Shown one piece after another: positions 1 to 4,588 of a stretch of 6,486 nucleotides of DNA (the first letter of the stretch is position 1; every line of letters starts with the position of its first letter). Under the pieces are notes generated by a model. That model was not told the DNA's origin. It worked only from the letters and a program-made list of their open reading frames with translations, and did no database searches. A program made the position numbers and the translations under genes. This DNA is from Aequorivita sp. (GTDB lineage: Bacteria; Bacteroidota; Bacteroidia; Flavobacteriales; Flavobacteriaceae): NCBI GenBank assembly GCA_020435865.1, contig JAGQYZ010000094.1, positions 1 through 6,486 on the forward strand, in the 5' to 3' direction.

Positions 1-38
1 CACTTTGTTGATAAGTTTTACCACTTTGTAGATAAAGT
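1..38. repeat. Imperfect direct repeat, possible operator for a gene to the left
   Basis: Two copies of CACTTTGTNGATAA occur at 1-14 and 22-35, spaced 21 bp start to start and differing at one position (T/A). On the minus strand each copy reads with an AAAGTG core. In Flavobacteriia the hydrolase/engB pair often lies divergent from mraZ and the division/cell-wall cluster, and MraZ binds short GTGG-like direct repeats upstream of its own gene. A role as an MraZ-type operator for an unseen minus-strand gene is therefore an inference. The repeat itself is plainly visible. The gene it would control is outside the window. Confidence 0.4.
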
Positions 39-89
39 GAAATCGAAACAGGAATTAACAAAGCCTGTTTTTAAATAGACCTTATGAAA

Positions 90-107
90 TAATTTTGTTT
101 ACTTTTG
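90..107 (+). promoter_or_regulatory. Two overlapping Bacteroidota -7 type promoter elements
   Basis: Two matches to the Bacteroidota -7 consensus TAnnTTTG lie ten bases apart: TAATTTTG at 90-97 and TACTTTTG at 100-107. No convincing TTTG -33 element sits about 20 bp upstream of either. Transcription from the second would begin near 112-115, almost on top of the TTG at 118. This argues that translation of the hydrolase starts at the ATG at 133. Confidence 0.45.
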
Positions 108-132
108 TCATTCTAAATTGCACCAACCAAGC

Positions 133-897
133 ATGTCGGAAAACTTAAAGAAAGAAGGAAAATTTTCATATTTAGAAATAGGCGAAGGCACTCCAATAAT
201 CATTCTTCACGGACTTATGGGTGGGTTGAGTAATTTTGATGGCGTTGCAAATTTCTTTCCCCCTAAAGGGTACAAAATTCTAATTCCAGAATTGCCCATT
301 TACAAGATGACTTTGTTGCGCACCAATGTGAAGAATTTCGCGAAATACGTTTCACAGTTTATTGACCATTTGGGATATGACGAAGTTATTCTATTGGGAA
401 ATTCACTGGGCGGACACATTGGCTTGCTCTGCACAAAAATGTATCCTGAAAAAATAAAGGCTTTAATAATTACAGGAAGTTCGGGTCTTTACGAAAGCGC
501 CATGGGTGAAAGTTATCCAAAACGGGGTGATTATGAATACATAAAACAAAAAGCCGAAAACGTTTTTTACGATCCTGCCGTCGCCACCAAAGAAATTGTT
601 GACGATGTTTACGAAACCGTAAACGATAGAAATAAATTAATAAGAACACTTGCCATCGCCAAAAGTGCCATTAGGCATAATATGGCGAAAGATTTACCAA
701 AAATGTACACACCAACTTGTATTATTTGGGGAAAAAACGATAATGTTACACCTCCAGAAGTTGCTATTGAGTTTGATGAGCTTTTACCGGATTCTGATCT
801 TTATTGGATTGATAAATGTGGGCACGCAGCTATGATGGAACACCCAGATGAATTTAACAACCTACTTTATTCTTGGCTGCAAAAACGAGGATACTAA
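133..897 (+). CDS. Alpha/beta-hydrolase fold protein, substrate unknown
   Basis: This is a 254-aa, probably cytoplasmic, serine hydrolase of the alpha/beta-hydrolase superfamily, with no signal peptide. Counting from the ATG at 133, the oxyanion-hole motif HGLMGG is at residues 26-31. The nucleophile elbow GNSLGG is at 89-94 with Ser91 as nucleophile. The likely acid is Asp203 in WGKNDNVTPP, and the catalytic His231 is in CGHAAMMEHP. The full triad and normal family length indicate an active enzyme. The variable cap region (about 120-190) does not reveal the substrate; esterase or C-C hydrolase (MhpC-like) activity is possible. The frame extends upstream to a TTG at 118, but that codon is too close to the predicted transcription start, so I prefer the ATG. 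engB follows 83 nt downstream on the same strand and may be co-transcribed. The pairing is common in Flavobacteriia, though the functional link is unknown. Confidence 0.88.
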   Translation: MSENLKKEGKFSYLEIGEGTPIIILHGLMGGLSNFDGVANFFPPKGYKILIPELPIYKMTLLRTNVKNFAKYVSQFIDHLGYDEVILLGNSLGGHIGLLCTKMYPEKIKALIITGSSGLYESAMGESYPKRGDYEYIKQKAENVFYDPAVATKEIVDDVYETVNDRNKLIRTLAIAKSAIRHNMAKDLPKMYTPTCIIWGKNDNVTPPEVAIEFDELLPDSDLYWIDKCGHAAMMEHPDEFNNLLYSWLQKRGY

Positions 898-980
898 AGG
901 TTTCAGTCCTTTGATTATTCTCAGAGTGACAAATGATTTCTAGTTTTAAAAAAACTTCCTCATTACTAAATACAAAAAAA

Positions 981-1592
981 ATGCAAATAAAATCTGCGGA
1001 ATTTTTGATGAGCAATAGCGAGGTTGCCAAATGTCCAAAGGACCGCATGCCAGAATATGCTTTTATTGGCCGAAGTAATGTTGGGAAATCTTCACTCATC
1101 AATATGCTGATGCTGCGAAAAAGTTTAGCGAAAACTTCGGGAAGACCTGGGAAGACGCAGCTTATCAATCACTTCCTCATTAACAAAAATTGGTATTTGG
1201 TGGATTTGCCGGGCTATGGTTATGCACGTGTTTCAAAAAGTAGCAAAAAAGTTTTCCAAAAATTTATTACCAATTATTTTGAAAAACGCAAGCAAATGGT
1301 GCTCGCCTTTGTTTTGGTAGATTGCCGACACGAACCACAACCTATTGATATGGAATTTATGGAATGGATGGGTGAAAGTGGAATTCCTTTCAATATTATT
1401 TTTACAAAAGCGGACAAATTGAAACCAAAAGCCTTGGAAAGTAACATTGCAGCTTACTCAAAAAAAATGCTTGAAACTTGGGAAGAAATGCCTCCTTATT
1501 TTATTACTTCAGCGAGTGATTCAACTGGAAGAGATGAAGTTTTGAACTATATTGATGAACTTAACAATTCAGTTCAAACTTCTGAATTTTAA
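981..1592 (+). CDS. engB: Ribosome biogenesis GTP-binding protein EngB (YsxC/YihA)
   Basis: EngB is a TrmE-Era-EngA-EngB-Septin-like GTPase needed for late assembly of the large (50S) ribosomal subunit. All G-motifs are visible in the 203-aa product: G1 GRSNVGKS (30-37), the switch I region SGRPGKTQ (53-60) with the G2 Thr59, G3 DLPGYG (75-80), G4 TKADK (142-146) and G5 TSASD (176-180). Length is typical for the family. An in-frame ATG at 933 would add 16 residues ([16 protein letters not shown]) that are not typical of the family. The ATG at 981 gives the canonical beginning MQIKSAEF and follows an A-rich stretch suited to Bacteroidota initiation. It lies downstream of the hydrolase in the same direction, with no clear promoter of its own in the 83-nt gap. 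Its stop codon is six bases from the stop of the opposing gldC. Confidence 0.96.
   Translation: MQIKSAEFLMSNSEVAKCPKDRMPEYAFIGRSNVGKSSLINMLMLRKSLAKTSGRPGKTQLINHFLINKNWYLVDLPGYGYARVSKSSKKVFQKFITNYFEKRKQMVLAFVLVDCRHEPQPIDMEFMEWMGESGIPFNIIFTKADKLKPKALESNIAAYSKKMLETWEEMPPYFITSASDSTGRDEVLNYIDELNNSVQTSEF
1566..1588. terminator. Weak hairpin at the engB/gldC convergent junction
   Basis: AATTCAG (1566-1572) and CTGAATT (1582-1588) form a perfect 7-bp stem with a 9-nt loop inside the last codons of engB, followed by a short T run and the TAA stop. Transcripts from both sides converge here with only 6 nt between stop codons, so a bidirectional terminator would fit. The stem is AT-rich with no long U tract, so support is modest. 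Confidence 0.3.
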
Positions 1593-1598
1593 ATCAAG

Positions 1599-1937
1599 TC
1601 ACCCTCTCTTCAACTCCAACTTTTCTGCAAAATAATCACAAAAATCACGCATCGTGGCGCTCATTTTATCATCATTGGTAGCACGCTGAAACGTATCAGC
1701 CATTGCACTCAAAGTTTGGTGAAAGAAAATTTTCATCTCGTCCACAGGCATGTCTTTGGTCCAAAGATCAATTCTGAGAGATTCCTTTTTTTTGCTATCC
1801 CAAACAGAAAGCATCAGAGCTTTGGTTTCCTCGTTTGAAATACCGCCATCTTCTGCAGTCCAGTAGATGGTTTCAGGAATTTTATTTTCGTCAAGATTTA
1901 CGTTGAGTTTTATTTCAGAAGTATGTTTTATCGCCAT
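1599..1937 (-). CDS. gldC: Gliding motility protein GldC
   Basis: This 112-aa soluble protein matches my recollection of flavobacterial GldC in length, in its start (MAIKHTSEIKLNVNLDENKIPE) and in its W-T-A-E-D-G core. It has no signal peptide or membrane segment, so it is probably cytoplasmic. It is rich in charged residues, with one Cys near residue 99. In Flavobacterium johnsoniae gldC lies beside gldB, and both were found through gliding-defective mutants; the molecular role of GldC is not established. The ATG overlaps the gldB stop by one base (TAATG on the minus strand), the classic arrangement for translational coupling, so GldC is presumably made from the gldB message. The C-terminal segment (about 75-110) looks helical and could mediate contacts, but that is a guess. 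Confidence 0.92.
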   Translation of the reverse strand: MAIKHTSEIKLNVNLDENKIPETIYWTAEDGGISNEETKALMLSVWDSKKKESLRIDLWTKDMPVDEMKIFFHQTLSAMADTFQRATNDDKMSATMRDFCDYFAEKLELKRG

Positions 1938-2893
1938 TATTTTTTTGGTTTGTATTTTGAATTTGTAAATATTTCGTCAGCATTCAAGACCATCAGTTGC
2001 TGAACATCTGTATTGTTGTTTTGCATATAGGCCCGAACAATTTTCCATCCCAAATAACGACCCAACATTCCAGGGGATTCGTTGTCTATTTCAAGATAGA
2101 ATTTTGAAAAGGGGGCGGGGTTAATAAATCGGGCCCCAAGCTTAGTATCGGTGCTATATAACATTTCTTTCTCCACAAAATAGCGCCACATATACTCTTC
2201 ATTTTCCTCGGCCCATTGATATTCTTCGTCCGTATAACCTATTTTTTCGGCATCAGATGTGTTTGGAAGCCAAAGATCCTTCAAATAAAGTGCTTTACCA
2301 TAGTAAACAATTTGACCTAAAAAAGTAGTTTTACTTGGAGGCTTAATGTATTGTCTTGCATAAGTTTCAGCTACATCGGGACCAATTTGAGACAACTTCA
2401 TTTCTTTGGAGATATATTTATCAATACCTTCATAAAAACGGTGATTGCTTCCCAAATAATTATCCAAACCAATCACAAGCATACTATCCGCAAGTATTAC
2501 TTTATTGCGATAATCCACATCTGAAGTTGTAGTTACAACCACTGGCGTTCTAAAATCAGGAAAATAATATTTTATATGCTGAAACAACGGAACTAGAACA
2601 TCTATCAAAGCTTCATCCCTCGGAAACGTTTTAAAAACTTCAGTTTCCAGTTGGTTTTGTAACGTATCAGTCAATTTTTCTATCCAAATTGAATCGCTAT
2701 ATTGTTTTGGAAAAAAAGCTGGATATTTCGCTTTTAGTTTTGGAAGATCTGCTGGAGTAGCTTCTGCAAATTCTTTATCAAAACGAATCATTTCAAAATT
2801 AATAGGAATCTTTTCTATTTCCTTTTCAACTTTACTTTCGTTATTGCACGAAAAAAGGAGAACACTAAATAGCACCAAAACACAATACCTCAT
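1937..2893 (-). CDS. gldB: Gliding motility-associated lipoprotein GldB
   Basis: GldB is a membrane-anchored lipoprotein required for gliding in Flavobacterium johnsoniae; its biochemical activity is unknown. From the ATG at 2893 the product is 318 aa, with a short signal peptide (MRYCVLVLFSVLLFSC) ending in lipobox LFSC and Cys16 as the lipidated residue. The mature chain begins with a polar, charged linker (NNESKVEKEIEK) before the globular domain. An upstream in-frame ATG at 2926 would add MALTNNNIFSI and push the charged n-region away from the hydrophobic core, so I prefer 2893. The frame is open from 2926 and that start cannot be excluded. The Y/W-rich middle (about 180-245) and the C-terminal block SPGMLGRYLGWKIVRAYM (273-290) recall degenerate gluzincin-type domains, but no HExxH motif is present. 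It is first in a two-gene operon with gldC and divergent from nadE. Confidence 0.93.
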   Translation of the reverse strand: MRYCVLVLFSVLLFSCNNESKVEKEIEKIPINFEMIRFDKEFAEATPADLPKLKAKYPAFFPKQYSDSIWIEKLTDTLQNQLETEVFKTFPRDEALIDVLVPLFQHIKYYFPDFRTPVVVTTTSDVDYRNKVILADSMLVIGLDNYLGSNHRFYEGIDKYISKEMKLSQIGPDVAETYARQYIKPPSKTTFLGQIVYYGKALYLKDLWLPNTSDAEKIGYTDEEYQWAEENEEYMWRYFVEKEMLYSTDTKLGARFINPAPFSKFYLEIDNESPGMLGRYLGWKIVRAYMQNNNTDVQQLMVLNADEIFTNSKYKPKK

Positions 2894-2952
2894 AATTGAA
2901 AAAATGTTATTGTTGGTTAACGCCATTCCTTATTATTAATTTTATCTTTAAC

Positions 2953-2960
2953 AACTTTTG
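2953..2960 (+). promoter_or_regulatory. Candidate nadE promoter, -7 element (one mismatch)
   Basis: AACTTTTG differs from the Bacteroidota TAnnTTTG element only at the first base. It lies 40 nt before the nadE ATG, giving a leader of about 35 nt. No TTTG is found at the expected -33 position. Its last four bases are the left arm of the 12-bp palindrome shared with the opposing gldB promoter. Confidence 0.35.
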
Positions 2961-2968
2961 CGCGCAAA
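2957..2968. repeat. Perfect 12-bp palindrome in the gldB/nadE divergent region
   Basis: TTTGCGCGCAAA is its own reverse complement. Each TTTG/CAAA end coincides with the 3' half of a -7 promoter element, one on each strand. It is the only GC-rich patch in an otherwise very AT-rich 107-nt region between the gldB and nadE starts. Confidence 0.7.
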
Positions 2969-2972
2969 GGTA
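2965..2972 (-). promoter_or_regulatory. Candidate gldB-gldC promoter, -7 element
   Basis: Read on the minus strand this is TACCTTTG, an exact match to TAnnTTTG. A TGTG (2996-2993, minus strand) sits 20 bp upstream, where a TTTG -33 box is expected, matching three of four bases. Transcription would start near 2959, leaving a leader of about 65 nt to the preferred gldB ATG at 2893, or about 32 nt to the alternative at 2926. Confidence 0.5.
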
Positions 2973-3000
2973 TTATTATTAAAGATTAAAAACACAGAAA

Positions 3001-3789
3001 ATGCAGACTGAAAAAGTTAAAGATCACATTGTAAATTGGTTAAAAACCTATGCAGTAAATGCAAAAATGGAAGGTTTTGTAATTGGTATTAGTGGCGGAA
3101 TTGATTCTGCCGTAACTTCAGCCTTATGTGCAAAAACAGGACTTAAGCTTTTATGTGTAGAAATGCCAATACACCAAGCTGCTTCTCAAGTTAGTCGTGC
3201 GTATAACCATATCGCTTGGCTTAAAGAAAATTTTTCAAGCGTTGAAAAAATTGAAATTAACCTTACACCAGTTTTTGACACCCTCATTGATGCTTTGCCA
3301 AAAGTTGAAAAAGAAGAAGACCGTTTTATGTCACTTGCTAACACTCGTGCCCGTTTGCGCATGACAACACTTTATTATTTTGCGGCTTTGCAAAAATATT
3401 TAGTGGCAGGAACTGGTAATAAAGTGGAGGATTTTGGCGTAGGCTTTTATACAAAATATGGTGATGGTGGTGTAGATTTAAGTCCAATAGCTGATTTAAT
3501 GAAAAGTGAAGTCTATCAAATTGCGCAACATTTAGGAATAAATAAAGAAATAATTGACGCTGCACCAACGGATGGATTGTGGGGTGATGACCGAACCGAT
3601 GAAGACCAAATTGGTGCAAGTTATGACGAACTGGAATGGGCAATGAAGATGACCGAGAAAGGCAAAAATAGCTCCAATTTTTCTGGCAGACAACAAGTAG
3701 TTTTTAATATTTATACCAGACTCAACAAAGCTAACCAACACAAAATGAAGCCAATTCCTGTCTGTGAAATACCAACCAAGCTGAAATAA
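3001..3789 (+). CDS. nadE: Ammonia-dependent NAD+ synthetase NadE
   Basis: NadE catalyses the last step of NAD+ synthesis, adenylating and amidating nicotinic acid adenine dinucleotide with ATP and NH3, in the cytoplasm as a homodimer. The 262-aa product consists of the synthetase domain alone. The PP-loop SGGIDS is at residues 31-36, the Arg-rich helix ANTRARLRM at 113-121, GTGNK at 137-141, the YTKYGDGGVDLSPI substrate/ATP loop at 150-163, and PTDGLWGDDRTDEDQIG at 189-205. No N-terminal carbon-nitrogen hydrolase (glutaminase) domain is present, so it should use free ammonia rather than glutamine. The ATG at 3001 gives a normal family start and follows an A-rich stretch. The gene is divergent from gldB and appears to be transcribed alone. 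A close association of nadE with gldB-gldC is familiar from other Flavobacteriia, with no known functional reason. Confidence 0.95.
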   Translation: MQTEKVKDHIVNWLKTYAVNAKMEGFVIGISGGIDSAVTSALCAKTGLKLLCVEMPIHQAASQVSRAYNHIAWLKENFSSVEKIEINLTPVFDTLIDALPKVEKEEDRFMSLANTRARLRMTTLYYFAALQKYLVAGTGNKVEDFGVGFYTKYGDGGVDLSPIADLMKSEVYQIAQHLGINKEIIDAAPTDGLWGDDRTDEDQIGASYDELEWAMKMTEKGKNSSNFSGRQQVVFNIYTRLNKANQHKMKPIPVCEIPTKLK

Positions 3790-3794
3790 GCTTG
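3777..3794 (+). terminator. Weak hairpin spanning the nadE stop codon
   Basis: CAAGCT (3777-3782) pairs with AGCTTG (3789-3794) around a 6-nt loop, placing the TAA stop at the loop/stem boundary. Six base pairs without a following T tract is weak for intrinsic termination. It is the only stem I can see between nadE and the next gene. Confidence 0.22.
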
Positions 3795-3851
3795 TTACTT
3801 GCCGAATAATTTAACCATTAAACGAAAGGTTTATTATTACTACTCTCAATA

Positions 3852-3936
3852 TTTTATATATTCAAAATGTAGTATTAATATTACGCAATTAAAACCGAGT
3901 TCCCTCCCCAGATCTGAAGTTTTTATACATTCAAAA
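3852..3936. repeat. Duplicated 16-mer upstream of the response regulator
   Basis: TTTTATATATTCAAAA (3852-3867) and TTTTATACATTCAAAA (3921-3936) match at 15 of 16 bases in the same orientation, 69 bp apart. Each has TTTT...AAAA ends and is partly palindromic. Both lie in the 165-nt gap before the regulator start at 3955, so a binding site for autoregulation is plausible but inferred. The rest of the gap is AT-rich, with a short pyrimidine-rich stretch near 3900-3910. I find no exact TAnnTTTG promoter in it. Confidence 0.55.
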
Positions 3937-3954
3937 ATCTATAAATTCACCAAG

Positions 3955-4587
3955 ATGAAAAAAGTTGTAATTGCAGACCATCACCCCATAACTAGAAAAG
4001 GTGCAGAAGTTTTACTTGATAGCACAAAAGATTATTCAATAGTAGGTAAAGTATCTCGTGGATCAGAATTGCTGAAATGTTTGGAAAAAGAACGTCCAGA
4101 CATTTTGATTTTGGAACTAAACATTCCAGAAATCAATGGTTTTCATGCACTTAGGAGTATCCGGGAAGAATTTCCAAGAACACGGATTGCTATTTTTTCT
4201 TCACATCCCGAAGAAATTTATGCACTTCGCTCTATAAAATCAGGTGCAGCTGGATATATTCCAAAAACTTCTTCTGAAGTAGTTTTTCTCCAAGCCATTA
4301 AGCGCATTGCAGCAGGTGGTGTATATTTGAACGAAGAGCTTACGTCCAACTTCAACAATAAGTCCATAAACGACAATACTATTTCGGCACGTTACAAAAA
4401 ACTTTCGGCAAGAGAGATTGAAGTTCTGAATTTACTTTCAAACGGAAAGCGCAATAAAGACATTGCTACGCTTTTGGAAATAAACGAAAAAACCGTTAGC
4501 ACCTATAAAACACGATTGCTGAAAAAATTGAAAGTAACAAGCTTGGCCGAATTGATAAACCAAGCCCGAATCTTTCAATTCAATTGA
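3955..4587 (+). CDS. NarL/LuxR-family response regulator with atypical receiver
   Basis: This 210-aa transcription regulator has an N-terminal receiver domain (about 1-120) and a C-terminal LuxR-type helix-turn-helix (about 148-205, LSAREIEVLNLLSNGKRNKDI through NEKTVSTYKTRLLKKL). The receiver keeps Asp8, the switch Ser (Ser82/83 in IFSSHP) and Lys104 (GYIPK). However, the phospho-accepting Asp is Glu54 (ILELNIPEING), and the second acidic-pocket Asp is His9 (IADHHP). Standard Asp phosphorylation is therefore unlikely. No histidine kinase is encoded in the window. The frame is open back to a TTG at 3799, but those 52 residues are low-complexity (KVYYYYSQYFIYSK...) and the receiver beta-1 strand begins at MKKVVIAD, so ATG 3955 is the start. 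It converges on dnaG with a single base between stop codons. Target genes are unknown. Confidence 0.92.
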   Translation: MKKVVIADHHPITRKGAEVLLDSTKDYSIVGKVSRGSELLKCLEKERPDILILELNIPEINGFHALRSIREEFPRTRIAIFSSHPEEIYALRSIKSGAAGYIPKTSSEVVFLQAIKRIAAGGVYLNEELTSNFNNKSINDNTISARYKKLSAREIEVLNLLSNGKRNKDIATLLEINEKTVSTYKTRLLKKLKVTSLAELINQARIFQFN

Positions 4588-4588
4588 T

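Noticed and set aside
896..912. AAAGG...CCTTT stem just after the hydrolase stop.
   Set aside because: Only five base pairs with a seven-base loop and no T tract; indistinguishable from chance and not needed if engB is co-transcribed.
854..1168. Minus-strand open frame of 104 residues across the hydrolase/engB junction.
   Set aside because: It is antisense to the G1 region of EngB, has no recognisable domain, and overlaps two clear genes.
3338..3741. Minus-strand open frames inside nadE, including a His-rich one.
   Set aside because: They are antisense to an intact, strongly conserved NadE and encode no recognisable domain; the His run is the complement of the GATGGTGGTG-type codons of the conserved DGG loop.
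3001..3789. Possibility that NadE is a fragment of a longer glutamine-dependent enzyme.
   Set aside because: Length and start match complete ammonia-dependent NadE proteins, and the upstream 107 nt is a promoter region with no glutaminase remnant.
3799..3954. N-terminal extension of the response regulator from a TTG codon (52 extra residues).
   Set aside because: The translated stretch is low-complexity Tyr/Lys/Ser-rich sequence with no domain character, contains the duplicated 16-mer, and precedes the exact start of a receiver domain at MKKVVIAD.
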